Positions 1 to 9,072 of a DNA stretch of 64,000 nucleotides are shown here, in pieces. The notes under the pieces are model-generated. The model did not search any database. It was given only the letters and a program-made list of their open reading frames with translations, and was not told the origin of the DNA. The stretch is from Microvirga massiliensis (GTDB taxonomy: Bacteria; Pseudomonadota; Alphaproteobacteria; Rhizobiales; Beijerinckiaceae). The position numbers were made by a program, and so were the translations under genes. Numbering within the stretch: the stretch's first letter is position 1; every line of letters starts with the position of its first letter. The stretch is taken from the NCBI RefSeq assembly GCF_001006805.1, contig NZ_LN811361.1, positions 1 through 64,000 on the forward strand. The letters are read 5' to 3'.

Positions 1-38
1 TCAACCAGAGGACCAGCTGACTCATTACGGAACCACCT

Positions 39-1505
39 TTAAGCCTGAACCGATGACGCTTTTCCGTTTGCGCGTAGGATGTGCATGATCTCCGTGATCC
101 ACGGAAGTCGTGCAGCCTTCCATACCCCGATATATCCGGCCAGAAGAAGCAAAGCAGTAAACAGGAAAATCTCCGTCCTCACGGCGAACGCATTGATAGC
201 AATGTTTGTCGTCATAGCGTGAGCGAGCCCAAGCACCATAACCGGGAATAAAGCTACACACCAAGTTAGTCTTGGGGCGAAGCCATACGTTTTGATACTT
301 ATTGATATAATCCACAATACAGTAATAAGTTCACCAACAGCCACTCCAAATACAAACATAGATAGTTTTTGGTAAAAGACTACTGCCACAGCACCACAAA
401 CGAGAGCCAATGATGAGATGATCGTCGAGGCGAGGATCAGCTTGGTCTCACCAAAAACGAGCGCCAGTGGCTGCGGTAGCGTAATCATATACTTTAAGTA
501 AGCGCTCAGCGCGATACAAGTGATCAGTGTTTGGTCCGGCGCATATTGCTCACCAAAGACGACCCTGATCGCCCAAGGTCCGAAGCATAAGAATGCAATA
601 CTGTAGGCAGCAGCAACCGCGCTTAAAGTTATCCCCCAATAATCGATAATCCGCGAGGACACGACTCCGTGACGGCCGTAGCGAAGAAACATTGGCATGT
701 TGACCATACCGAGCATCCGAAGGATGACACCACGTGGCATGAAACCAGCTGTTGAAGATGCGCTGTAGTAGGCGAGCGGCGTCAATCCGAGAAAGGACCC
801 GATGAGAAATCGGTCGCCCATACTCGTAAATGCAAGCGCCACCCCGTTCGGTATCAGAGGGGCCCCAAAGACCAGGGCCTCGCGGGCAATCCCGTGCGAC
901 CAGCCAAGGCGCCATGGCTCTCGAGAGTAAAAGCGAGTCAGGATCATGTTAGCGGCTGCTCCAGCAATGATCCCGAACAGCATGCACCGGTAATCATTTA
1001 CCACAAAGGCAGTACCGATTGTCACTGCGGTCCAGACTATCTGTTCGCTAGTCTTGCTGACCGTGTTTGGTGTGTACACGAAGTCCCTCAACAGCCGCTG
1101 AGGTTCGAGGTGTGAGAATCCGCGGATGACTGCTGCCAGTCCAAGTGCAGAAAAACTTACTGCCGCTTCTGGTACTCCGAATAGATGTGCAAGGGGAACG
1201 CCGCTTACGGCGAGGATCAGCCCGACGAGGCATGCGCGAACCAAGACTATCGTGTGAAGAGTCGGCAGAGCATTTTGGGAATCCTTATTACCCTGGCGCA
1301 TCGCGGAGTTCGTGATGCCAATATCGGTGACGAGTTCGGAGACACCCGCAGCTAGAGCCAAGGTGATAGCGAGACCGAACTGATCCGGAGCGATAATACG
1401 GGCCAGCGCGATGTTGCGTACGAAGGGCAGCGCTACCGCACTTGCCGCATCGAGCGAGATCATCATCGCGGATCGCGTCTTTTTCTCTTTAGACACTCTA
1501 TCCAT
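39..1505 (-). CDS. Wzx-type polysaccharide flippase (MOP superfamily)
   Basis: This predicted inner-membrane protein of 488 residues is hydrophobic along its whole length, with about 12 likely membrane segments, and opens with a short basic cytoplasmic stretch (MDRVSKEKKTRSAM). This is the layout of oligosaccharide flippases of the MOP superfamily, which move lipid-linked O-antigen or exopolysaccharide units across the inner membrane. The frame is open for another 101 codons upstream, to 1808, but that stretch is polar, unlike any flippase N-terminus, so I start at the ATG at 1503-1505. No good ribosome-binding site precedes either start. Neighbouring sugar-nucleotide genes support a surface-glycan role. 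Base composition is lower in GC than the rest of the window, as is common for transferred O-antigen genes. The substrate cannot be read from the sequence. Confidence 0.8.
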   Translation of the reverse strand: MDRVSKEKKTRSAMMISLDAASAVALPFVRNIALARIIAPDQFGLAITLALAAGVSELVTDIGITNSAMRQGNKDSQNALPTLHTIVLVRACLVGLILAVSGVPLAHLFGVPEAAVSFSALGLAAVIRGFSHLEPQRLLRDFVYTPNTVSKTSEQIVWTAVTIGTAFVVNDYRCMLFGIIAGAAANMILTRFYSREPWRLGWSHGIAREALVFGAPLIPNGVALAFTSMGDRFLIGSFLGLTPLAYYSASSTAGFMPRGVILRMLGMVNMPMFLRYGRHGVVSSRIIDYWGITLSAVAAAYSIAFLCFGPWAIRVVFGEQYAPDQTLITCIALSAYLKYMITLPQPLALVFGETKLILASTIISSLALVCGAVAVVFYQKLSMFVFGVAVGELITVLWIISISIKTYGFAPRLTWCVALFPVMVLGLAHAMTTNIAINAFAVRTEIFLFTALLLLAGYIGVWKAARLPWITEIMHILRANGKASSVQA

Positions 1506-2544
1506 AAAGTCCGGTAGTGACGTGAGCGGGGGTGGATCAGACGGCCTCAGGAATGCCGCCTCACCGACCTTCAATTTGCCGTCAGATCTGTGTCCAGAAG
1601 AGGAGTTTTCAAGTTCGTCTCGGTGAAGTTGGGCGAAGGGGGACGTTCGAGAACGGGCCACTCGGCCATTGTTACCAAGCCAGACATTAATGGTGAGAGC
1701 CTCAGTTCCCCTCACTAAGCACACGGCAACCAGCTCGCCGCGGAGCTTGAATGCCGGGGAACGGCCATAACCTGCGCGTGAGAGGAGCAAAAACCCACCA
1801 TAGTCCAATTAGAGTTTGGCCCATCTAAAAGCCCTGGTTAGAGTGTAGATTTCCAAGGTCTTAAGTTGAGTGCCGCACCGCCGATAGGGACCAGGATGGC
1901 CCGACAGATGAAGATCACTTTGCTCGCCGGCTAGCACTCCCAGTGAGCTTGGGGAGGAAGTGGCTGGACGCCATTGGCTGAAACAGGGGCTGTCCGGATG
2001 CGAGATGTCCTTGGCAGCTGCGACGACCTTCAGGGCAAGGCACGCGGATGGGGCAGTGTGTGCGGGCGGCTGGGGTGGTTCTGGCGGTCTTTGGCTTTGC
2101 GCTGGCGCCATGTACGCGCCGCCTCGGCGCTCATACCATCGCGCCGGGCCGACACACCGGTCGGCTCGGGCGAGCAGGCGATCTCGCGGCGCACCACCGA
2201 GCTGGTGTGGGCTTGCGGACGGATGGCCAGCCTCAGGACGTCCCTTACCGAGAGGACAATGCGGCACGGCTGCTCGAAGCGTCATGCGTATGCCCCAATG
2301 GCCTACTGCACCCGGTCCCAACAACGTTCCGCACCAGACAGAATTAGACTGTCCTAGCTCCCCAGGCATGAGCGTTTCGAGAGGCGCCCTGTGGGAGGCA
2401 AAATCGCCACTCTCTATGGATCCTAATGGCCTTAGAGGATCCATCGCGATCGAGAATCCTCCTTGAATACGGCTCAGCCTGCCTACTTTTCGCAGCGTAA
2501 AGCGTTAAATCCCGGCAACCGTCAAGGTTGGGGCAGGAGGCAGC
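1506..2544. other. 1.04-kb stretch with no supportable gene
   Basis: Overlapping frames of 100-210 codons are open on both strands between about 1810 and 2470. None gives a recognisable family, a good start signal or a consistent codon pattern, and they contradict one another. The stretch separates the leftward flippase from the rightward rfbF. It may be a decayed gene or mobile-element remnant, but I see no inverted repeats or transposase motif to prove it. Confidence 0.5.
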
Positions 2545-3417
2545 ATGAAGGTCGTGATTCTGGCCGGTGGCTTTGGAACACGCATCAGCGAAGAGACCCA
2601 GGTTCTCCCGAAACCCCTCGTCGAGATCGGCGGCAAGCCGATCCTTTGGCACATCATGAAGCTCTATGCCGCGCATGGTCTGACCGACTTCGTGATCTGC
2701 TGCGGCTACAAGGGGCATCTGATCAAGCGTTATTTCAACGATTTTTACATTCAGCACTCGGACGTGACGATCGACCTCGGCACGAACCAGGTGGAGATCC
2801 ACCGGTCCCCCGCCGAGCCGTGGCGCGTGACGCTGGTCGATACAGGCGAGAGCACCATGACCGGGGGGCGGGTCAGCCGGGTCCGTCATCACATCGGCCG
2901 GGAAACCTTCTGCCTTACATACGGCGACGGCGTCTCCGACGTGGATATCACTTCCCTAATCCGGTTCCACCGGGAGCACGGCCGGCTTGCGACCTTGACC
3001 GCGGTGCAGCCTCCGGGCCGCTTCGGCGCCTTCACGTTGCACGCAAATGACGCGACAGTTTCGGATTTCACGGAGAAGCCACAGGGTGACGGGGCCTGGA
3101 TCAACGGCGGATTTTTCGTGCTCGAACCGAAGGTTCTGGACTTCATCGAAGGCGACGACACCATTTTCGAGCAGGAGCCTCTGAGGCGGCTCTCTGCAGA
3201 GGACCAATTGAGGGCATACCGCCATACCGGCTTCTGGCAGGCGATGGACACCCTGCGCGACAAGCAGGTCCTTCAGAAAATGTGGGACGAGGGATCACCG
3301 CGATGGGCCGTCTGGCGACGGGAAGGGTCTATTGTCAGGTCTCCCGCACCCCATGGCGGCGAAGCCCGGCATGCGACCAACAGGCCGCCAGCCGATCTGA
3401 AGCTATCCGGCATCTGA
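2545..3417 (+). CDS. rfbF: Glucose-1-phosphate cytidylyltransferase
   Basis: RfbF makes CDP-glucose from CTP and glucose 1-phosphate, the entry step to CDP-linked deoxy and branched sugars of O-antigens. The N-terminal nucleotidyltransferase signature GGFGTR (residues 8-13) and the LPKPL lysine (K23) are intact, and the family-typical end MDTLRDKQVLQ is present near residues 235-245. A strong AGGAGG ribosome-binding site at 2535-2540 fixes the ATG. The protein is 290 residues against about 257 for the family: roughly 35 extra polar residues follow the normal tryptophan-rich end, perhaps because the original stop was lost. The usual next gene, CDP-glucose 4,6-dehydratase (rfbG), is not in this window. 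An epimerase-like gene follows instead. Confidence 0.92.
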   Translation: MKVVILAGGFGTRISEETQVLPKPLVEIGGKPILWHIMKLYAAHGLTDFVICCGYKGHLIKRYFNDFYIQHSDVTIDLGTNQVEIHRSPAEPWRVTLVDTGESTMTGGRVSRVRHHIGRETFCLTYGDGVSDVDITSLIRFHREHGRLATLTAVQPPGRFGAFTLHANDATVSDFTEKPQGDGAWINGGFFVLEPKVLDFIEGDDTIFEQEPLRRLSAEDQLRAYRHTGFWQAMDTLRDKQVLQKMWDEGSPRWAVWRREGSIVRSPAPHGGEARHATNRPPADLKLSGI

Positions 3418-3481
3418 GCGGGCCCGGACCCGCCTCAGTGAAAAGCTCTCGAGCCCAACCAGACATTTCTAGGCGTGCACT

Positions 3482-4036
3482 GTGATCTATCACGAAACGA
3501 CATTGCCCGGAGCCTATCTCCTGGAGATTGAGCGACGCGAGGATGAACGAGGATACTTTGCCCGTGTGATGTGCGGCCTCGAGCTCGCATCCCGCGGCCT
3601 CGTCGATCATTTCGTCCAGACCAACCACTCCTATAACAAGCGGTCCGGCACGTTGCGCGGCATGCATTACCAGAAACCTCCTCACGAGGAGGTCAAGTTG
3701 GTTCGATGCGTCGCCGGCGCCATCTACGATGTTATCGTGGATCTTCGACCGGGCTCTCCCACATATCTGAAATGGGAGGGCTTCGAGCTGACCGCCGAGA
3801 ACGGACGCGTCCTTTACGTTCCCGAGGGCTTCGCCCACGGCCTCATGGCACTCGAGGATGAAACTCACGTCACCTATCAGGTTTCCTACCCCTACACGCC
3901 CGGTGCAGAAAGCGGCTTGCGCTTCGATGATCCAAGCATCGGGATCGTCTGGCCGGGGCCAGTGACGGTGATCTCCGAGAAGGACGCCTCTTGGCCCGAT
4001 TTCATGCCGGCCCGGACGCTGCAGCCCTCTTCATAA
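3482..4036 (+). CDS. dTDP-4-dehydrorhamnose 3,5-epimerase family protein (RmlC-like cupin)
   Basis: This 184-residue cupin matches RmlC/RfbC in size and motifs. LRGMHYQ carries the catalytic-type His62, GFAHG carries His119, and a tyrosine-rich SYPYTPGAE segment precedes RFDDPSIGIVWP, as in RmlC enzymes. These proteins epimerise 4-keto-6-deoxy sugars bound to a nucleotide. The start is a GTG at 3482. Because rfbF lies 64 bases upstream and no rmlA, B or D is present, the substrate is more likely a CDP-linked keto-sugar than dTDP-rhamnose precursor; that is inference. It is followed by the SAF-domain oxidoreductase in the same direction. Confidence 0.85.
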   Translation: MIYHETTLPGAYLLEIERREDERGYFARVMCGLELASRGLVDHFVQTNHSYNKRSGTLRGMHYQKPPHEEVKLVRCVAGAIYDVIVDLRPGSPTYLKWEGFELTAENGRVLYVPEGFAHGLMALEDETHVTYQVSYPYTPGAESGLRFDDPSIGIVWPGPVTVISEKDASWPDFMPARTLQPSS

Positions 4037-4127
4037 GGGGCTTCAGAACTCTGAAGGGCGCCCTTCCGGTGGACGGCCCACCGCGCCACTTGCCTTTGAG
4101 ATTTGACCAGATTTCAGGACGAACAAA

Positions 4128-5444
4128 ATGATCATCGTGGACACTGCGCTGGCGCGCAGAGCTGTCGAGGGCAATCCGATCCGCGTCGGCATGGTCGGCG
4201 CCGGCTTCATGGCGAAAGGTGTCGCACTCCAGGCCGCGACAGCATCCCCGGGCATTCGGATCGCAGCCATCGCGAACAGGACCTTGTCGAAAGCCAGGAC
4301 GGCCTATGAGGAGGCGGGACAGAGAGACGTCGCAGAGTGCTCCGATCTCCAGGCGCTGAACGATGCGGTGAGGGATGGTCGGCCGGCGATCACGAGCGAC
4401 CCCGTTCTCGTAGCCAAGGCCGATGGAATCGACGTGCTCCTCGACGTCACGGGCGCGGTCGAGGACGCCCTCCCACCCGTCCTTGCGGCCATTGCGGCGC
4501 GCAAGCACGTTATCCTCATGAATCCGGAACTGGACGGCACGGTCGGCCCAATCCTGAGGGTAAAAGCGGATGACGCCGGCGTGATCTTCACGAATGTCGA
4601 GGGCGATCAGCCCGGCGTCATCATGAACCTCTTCCGGTTCGTGAGGGGGCTCGGTATCCGGCCCGTCCTGTGCGGGAACATCAAAGGTCTGCATGATCCT
4701 TATCGGAATCCGACCACCCAAGCCGAGTTTGCGCGTCGTTGGGGACAAAATCCCAGTATGGTGACCTCGTTCGCGGACGGCACGAAGATTTCCTTCGAGC
4801 AGGCGATCGTGGCGAATGCGACCGGCATGCGCGTGGGCAGGCGCGGCATGTATGGCCCGACCGTCGCTCCCGGAACTCCTATTCAGGAGGTTGCCGACTG
4901 CTATCCGGTCAAGGACCTGCTCGAAGGCCCGGGAATTGTCGACTATGTCGTCGGCGCGGCTCCCGGTCCCGGTGTGTTCGTCATCGGGACTATCGAGCAT
5001 CCACAGCAGCGCCACTATCTGAATTTGTACAAGCTCGGCGAGGGACCGCTCTATACGTTCTATATGCCTTATCACCTCTGCCACTTCGAGGTGCCGACAA
5101 CGATCGCGCGCGCAGTTCTCTTTGATGACGCCGCGATCGCGCCCGTGGCGCCACGCGTCGATGTCATTACCGCGGCGAAGCGGGATCTGAAGGCCGGTGA
5201 GATCCTGGATGGGCTCGGACAATATATGATCTACGGCCTCGCAGAAAATGCAGATGAGACGGCACGTGCCAACCTTCTCCCCATTGGGGTTGCGGTAGGA
5301 TGTCGGCTGAAACGCGATGTCGCAAGAGATAATGTCCTGACCTACGACGATGTCGAGTTGCCAGCCGGCCGCCTGTGTGACCAGCTGCGGACTGAGCAGG
5401 CAGAGTATTTCAAGCTCCCAGTCCGACGCACCATGGCATCATAA
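4128..5444 (+). CDS. NAD(P)-dependent oxidoreductase with C-terminal SAF domain
   Basis: This 438-residue protein has an N-terminal Rossmann fold (VGMVGAGFMAKG, about residues 20-31) of the homoserine dehydrogenase-like/Gfo type, and a C-terminal region of about 90 residues resembling the SAF domain of sialate synthases and antifreeze-like proteins (AKRDLKAGEILDG, LPIGVAVGCRLKRD). Proteins of this architecture are found in polysaccharide clusters with rfbF and rfbC-type genes, and are thought to act on a keto-sugar or deoxy-sugar intermediate. The reaction has not been settled as far as I know, so no specific substrate is assigned. The gene follows the epimerase gene after 91 bases and probably belongs to the same transcript. 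Confidence 0.8.
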   Translation: MIIVDTALARRAVEGNPIRVGMVGAGFMAKGVALQAATASPGIRIAAIANRTLSKARTAYEEAGQRDVAECSDLQALNDAVRDGRPAITSDPVLVAKADGIDVLLDVTGAVEDALPPVLAAIAARKHVILMNPELDGTVGPILRVKADDAGVIFTNVEGDQPGVIMNLFRFVRGLGIRPVLCGNIKGLHDPYRNPTTQAEFARRWGQNPSMVTSFADGTKISFEQAIVANATGMRVGRRGMYGPTVAPGTPIQEVADCYPVKDLLEGPGIVDYVVGAAPGPGVFVIGTIEHPQQRHYLNLYKLGEGPLYTFYMPYHLCHFEVPTTIARAVLFDDAAIAPVAPRVDVITAAKRDLKAGEILDGLGQYMIYGLAENADETARANLLPIGVAVGCRLKRDVARDNVLTYDDVELPAGRLCDQLRTEQAEYFKLPVRRTMAS

Positions 5445-5977
5445 GAGTGATCCCAGCTACACCGGCGTGCTGCCTCGCGAATTGTCGCGCGGGATTGGAT
5501 TCTTTATGCAAAACTGAGCCTTGGCGGCACCGGAAGATGAGCCGGAATAGGCAAGAGCTTTATCCTATGGACTCTCCAGTCCGGCAATTCCTGCTCCTGT
5601 ATCAATGAGCATCGAGAGTTCCCCAGCCGATCTCCTCCGAGGATACGGACCAATGACGGCAGCGGGATACTCAAGAGGCGGAGCATAGTGCAGAACACAC
5701 TGCCGCCCGAAATCGCGCATACGTAGCATCCTCTGGTCGACTGCATCCGAGTAGAAGCAGAAATGCTGAGCTCGTTTGAGATCCGGGATGATTGGAAACG
5801 CCGGTCGGCGCGGGATGGGCACCGGATCTTCATCGACCACCTAGCAGGGTGAACGGCGGTCTTTCGAAGAGTCGGTTCATCTTGAAACCTGCCGGAGTCA
5901 TCCATGTAGTACGCAGACCCTGTGCTCGGATCTCGGCTGGGACTCCACTATCCGAGACTGTGCCAAGGCAAAGATCC
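5445..5977. other. 0.53-kb gap without a convincing gene
   Basis: Only short open frames occur here, the longest on the minus strand at 5504-5905 and 5565-5840. Neither resembles a known family and neither has a clear ribosome-binding site. The gap separates the sugar operon from the FkbM methyltransferase gene and should contain that gene's promoter, which I could not identify. Confidence 0.4.
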
Positions 5978-6919
5978 ATGAACACATTCTCAGAACGGGC
6001 GCACAAGATCATCATCTGGTGTATCGAGCATGCCCCTGCCTGCAATCTGTCGTTCCTTCGGGCATATAATGCTATTCTAAGAAGTGTTGGAGGACCGCGT
6101 CGCGCCACAACATACTTCGGCTCGACGATGCTTTGCGATCTACGCGATCGCATTCCGCAAATGGTTTTCCATTTCGGCGTATGGGAGCCCAACATATCTG
6201 CGCTTATCGAGCAGATCCTGTCTCCCGGCGATGCAGTTGCTGATATTGGCGCCAATATCGGATATGTCACCTTATTGGCATCCAAACTTGTCGGTCCTCA
6301 AGGAATGGTTGTTGCAATTGAAGCTTCTCCGAAGATCTTCGATCTCCTGGCGGCCAACATTAGCGAAAATAATGTGGGAAACGTTCGCCTGGTACACAAG
6401 GCTGTATCAGACGAACCAGGTTTGCTTAACCTGTATGCCGGCCCACCGAGCAATAGAGGACAAACAACGACCTTAGCTTCAAAGGGACTCGATTTCGAAG
6501 CCACGGTTGAAGCACTGCCGCTGGATCAAATCCTCACAGAAGAGGAGCGATCGCGGCTCCATCTGATCAAAATGGATATCGAGGGAGCCGAGATTCCCGT
6601 CATGCGCCGTTTCCTGGACACCCTCGACCTCTATCCAGATTCCGTGCACCTTATCGTGGAGGTTTCTCCTTCTGAGGAGTGGCCCAGTATGTTCCATCAC
6701 ATGCGTGCTGCAGGGTTCGCAGCTTACTCTATCGAAAATCCATACGAAAGGGAGTGGTATTTGAAGCGGCGGAAACAGCTGACACCCGTGCAGGTCATCA
6801 GCGATCTTCCCGGAGAGCAAACAGACATTTTGTTCACGCGCGAACGCCTTCCAACCGTGGAAAGATCCCGCCCTTCGTCCAAGCTGGGTTCCAGGTCTGA
6901 TTCCCTGTCACAGCCCTGA
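5978..6919 (+). CDS. FkbM family SAM-dependent methyltransferase
   Basis: A 313-residue class I methyltransferase. The SAM-binding motif VADIGANIGYVTLLA lies near residues 87-101, the acidic post-I segment reads VVAIEAS, and the FkbM hallmark IKMDIEGAE follows near residue 190. FkbM proteins usually O-methylate sugars or polyketides; in this setting a methylated surface-polysaccharide residue is the simplest guess. The frame is open back to 5792, but the added residues are unlike the family, so the ATG at 5978 is chosen; a modest AAGG precedes it. GC content is lower than in the central window, in keeping with the polysaccharide island. Confidence 0.85.
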   Translation: MNTFSERAHKIIIWCIEHAPACNLSFLRAYNAILRSVGGPRRATTYFGSTMLCDLRDRIPQMVFHFGVWEPNISALIEQILSPGDAVADIGANIGYVTLLASKLVGPQGMVVAIEASPKIFDLLAANISENNVGNVRLVHKAVSDEPGLLNLYAGPPSNRGQTTTLASKGLDFEATVEALPLDQILTEEERSRLHLIKMDIEGAEIPVMRRFLDTLDLYPDSVHLIVEVSPSEEWPSMFHHMRAAGFAAYSIENPYEREWYLKRRKQLTPVQVISDLPGEQTDILFTRERLPTVERSRPSSKLGSRSDSLSQP

Positions 6920-7286
6920 AAGTAGGCGAAGACCTCCTCCCTTGTACTCATCCGGCATGACTCTGGTCCAACCTGATGCTCAGGGTCGCAACCACGCCGT
7001 CCGGCGCATGCCATCGGTTGCAGGCAGTTGGCTCACGCTCGTTGGCTCGAGACCTCTCACGGCCATGCCATTAAGGATTAGCTCAACGGAACGCACACGA
7101 TCGAAACACGGCGGAGTTTCCTCTGCCGGCATCTCGAGTCCATCATGCAGTAAAAGAAATCTTAATTGCCAAGATAACTGATAAAGCTTGGCATTTGAAT
7201 GATTTGCCCCGATATCAGAGGCTATATTTTCTGCATCATGATCGGCGTCGTAGCCGTGCACTATACGTGCCGGATCTCCCCGCCGA
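6920..7286. other. 0.37-kb gap between convergent genes
   Basis: FkbM methyltransferase (rightward) and the acyltransferase (leftward) converge here. Small frames exist on both strands, none recognisable. The part around 7140-7260 is clearly AT-richer than its surroundings and holds one terminator-like hairpin, listed separately. Confidence 0.4.
7167..7193 (-). terminator. Possible terminator hairpin after the acyltransferase gene
   Basis: A 7-bp perfect inverted repeat (TGCCAAG / CTTGGCA) with a 13-base loop lies about 95 bases beyond the acyltransferase stop. Read leftward it is followed by an AT-rich, T-rich tail, which would fit a weak intrinsic terminator. Confidence 0.35.
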
Positions 7287-8477
7287 TCAACCGCGCTCCG
7301 GATCGGCATGGGCCTGCATCGCGATCGGAGCCTCACCTCTTGATCCCGTGATCGCACGATAGGAGTACACTTCAAGATACCTGACCCGGTAACGCAGGAA
7401 TGGCTGCTCCACCACGTGGAATGTCACTGTTGCGGCGAGAAGCGTCAGGGGCAACACGAAAAAGAATCCATTCAGGAACGCGTCGACTCCGGGTGTGAAA
7501 CCCAAAGGGAAGGGTCCGACCTGGAGCAGCAGCGCGATCACGACGAGATGAAGCAGGTAGATCGAGAAGCTGATCTCGCCGACCCATGCCAGGAAACGGG
7601 CAAGGAACTTCGACAGCCGTGGCGCGACGTGAAGGTACGAGGCAATGAACAGGCCCCAGCCAGCCCCCTCCGCGGTCGTCCAGAGAATCTTCCAGCCGTC
7701 TGGCCAGGACTGGGCTGTTGCCTGGTTGTAGCCGAACAACAGCAGGCTCATGAGGGCGAGTGCGAAGATGCACATCGGCAAAGCGTGCCGCCCATCCCAG
7801 GAACGGTAGAATGCCGCGCAGATCATCCCGATCAGGAACTGGTCCATGCGACCGAAGATCGTCCAGTAGGCGATGTCGTTCGGATTGGCACCGTTGTAGA
7901 CTAGGAGAATACGCAAAGCCACCATCGCGACGATGATCACCACCAAGGCGCGGATTCCATCACGCTGCAGGAGACCTATCAGGAGGGGGAACAGGAGATA
8001 AAACTTGAATTCGACGGCGATGGCCCAGAACAGCGTCGTGAACGGGTAAATGTTCGGCACGAACCATAGGTCGACCGGATGCCACAGCGTGAACGGAATG
8101 AGGAGGACGCGAGGAAGATCGAGTGGACTTGCAAGATCTGGCCTGGCCAGAGTCCCGAGCAGGAAAACGAAGATCATCAGCGGATAGATGCGGAGGACGC
8201 GATTCACCAGGAATGGCGCCGCCCTCACATGGCGATCACCCGCGATATGCGTGAAGATGAATCCGCTCAGGACCATGAAGAGCGCGACGCCCGTGTGCCC
8301 CTCGACGATGAACGCGTCGAACGGAGAGGCGACTTCGGTCCAATAATTCTCGCTCGAGGACCCGGACAGCAGGCGTGCCCCAACTCTTTGATGAACATGA
8401 TGGAAAACGACCAGAAGAGCCGCCAACGCGCGCACATGATCTAGCGCCGGCACATATCCAATGTTCTTGCTCTTCAA
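7287..8477 (-). CDS. Acyltransferase 3 family membrane protein (OafA/YrhL-like)
   Basis: This predicted protein of 396 residues has about ten membrane segments and the acyltransferase-3 N-terminal signature ALDHVRALAALLVVFHH, whose histidine pair is typical of O-acetyltransferases that modify polysaccharides or peptidoglycan. The motif GHTGVALFMVLSGF follows near residue 60 as in OafA. The frame begins with TTG at 8475-8477, and no ATG precedes the conserved region in frame, so either TTG or a nearby GTG is used; the exact start is unsure. The position at the edge of the polysaccharide island suggests it acylates the glycan built by the neighbouring genes. Confidence 0.85.
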   Translation of the reverse strand: MKSKNIGYVPALDHVRALAALLVVFHHVHQRVGARLLSGSSSENYWTEVASPFDAFIVEGHTGVALFMVLSGFIFTHIAGDRHVRAAPFLVNRVLRIYPLMIFVFLLGTLARPDLASPLDLPRVLLIPFTLWHPVDLWFVPNIYPFTTLFWAIAVEFKFYLLFPLLIGLLQRDGIRALVVIIVAMVALRILLVYNGANPNDIAYWTIFGRMDQFLIGMICAAFYRSWDGRHALPMCIFALALMSLLLFGYNQATAQSWPDGWKILWTTAEGAGWGLFIASYLHVAPRLSKFLARFLAWVGEISFSIYLLHLVVIALLLQVGPFPLGFTPGVDAFLNGFFFVLPLTLLAATVTFHVVEQPFLRYRVRYLEVYSYRAITGSRGEAPIAMQAHADPERG

Positions 8478-8681
8478 AGCATCAAATCCGGAAATGACTC
8501 AGGTCACGGCCCTATCCGAGCGCGGAACACCGCACTCCAGCAGCGAAAGTCGCCATGTCTGGCGTCGAAGAACGGCTGTACTAGGGTGGCGTGAAAGTCA
8601 TTCGTCCTTCCCGGTTCGCCGACTAACGCCCGAGGCGTGTGTTTAGTTTCCCTTTGACACCGAATTGATGGGCAACGTGCT

Positions 8682-8717
8682 CGTCGTGGCAGCCCGCCAT
8701 GACGGCCCGCCACGACG
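8682..8717. repeat. 9-bp inverted repeat, 18-base loop
   Basis: CGTCGTGGC at 8682-8690 is the exact reverse complement of GCCACGACG at 8709-8717. No T-run follows on either strand, so it is more likely a protein-binding palindrome or RNA structure than an intrinsic terminator. Confidence 0.5.
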
Positions 8718-8803
8718 TATGCGGGACACTCCCATGGCGAGTCGCACGTACGCGGGACTCCCGAACCAGCGCCGCTCCAACCACCTCTGGTCGCGCCACC
8801 GAA

Positions 8804-8827
8804 GGTACGGCGATGTTTCGCCGTACC
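8804..8827. repeat. Perfect 10-bp hairpin with 4-base loop
   Basis: GGTACGGCGA (8804-8813) and TCGCCGTACC (8818-8827) are perfectly complementary around a TGTT loop. The stem is very stable but lacks a T-tract on both sides. It lies about 245 bases upstream of the AbrB-type gene. Confidence 0.6.
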
Positions 8828-9072
8828 ATCCTGCCGTCGTTCGGGCTCGCGGCGCTCCGGGCATCCAGGACCTGGGCGACTGCGTAGGATGGATCGCCTC
8901 CTGCACCGCTACGGGAGAGCCCTCGGCCCTCCGGCCCCCAGACGAGCCAGGCCCCGGGGGAGAAGCCTGCCGGCGTCGTCGGTTCGGCACACGGGCAGGC
9001 AGGCTCCCGCCCTTGAGCCCGGCAAATCTCTCTGGACGGCGGCGGTTCGGGAGGGCATTCCTCGTGGCTCGG

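Larger units (their letters stand above)
8478..9072. other. 0.6-kb gap with two hairpins and no convincing gene
   Basis: The frame of the downstream AbrB-type gene is open through this stretch, and so are long minus-strand frames, but the translated residues are Arg/Pro/Gly-rich and resemble nothing. Two strong inverted repeats (8682-8717 and 8804-8827) lie inside, described separately. The divergent promoters of the acyltransferase and AbrB genes should lie here. Confidence 0.45.

Noticed and set aside
1506..1808. Extension of the flippase frame by 101 codons
   Set aside because: The added residues are polar and unlike any flippase N-terminus, and no ribosome-binding site precedes the upstream start.
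1809..2466. Open frames of 100-210 codons on both strands
   Set aside because: They overlap in conflicting frames, give no recognisable protein and have no start signals.
5504..5905. Minus-strand frames before the FkbM gene
   Set aside because: No family resemblance and no ribosome-binding site; kept only as a note in the gap entry.
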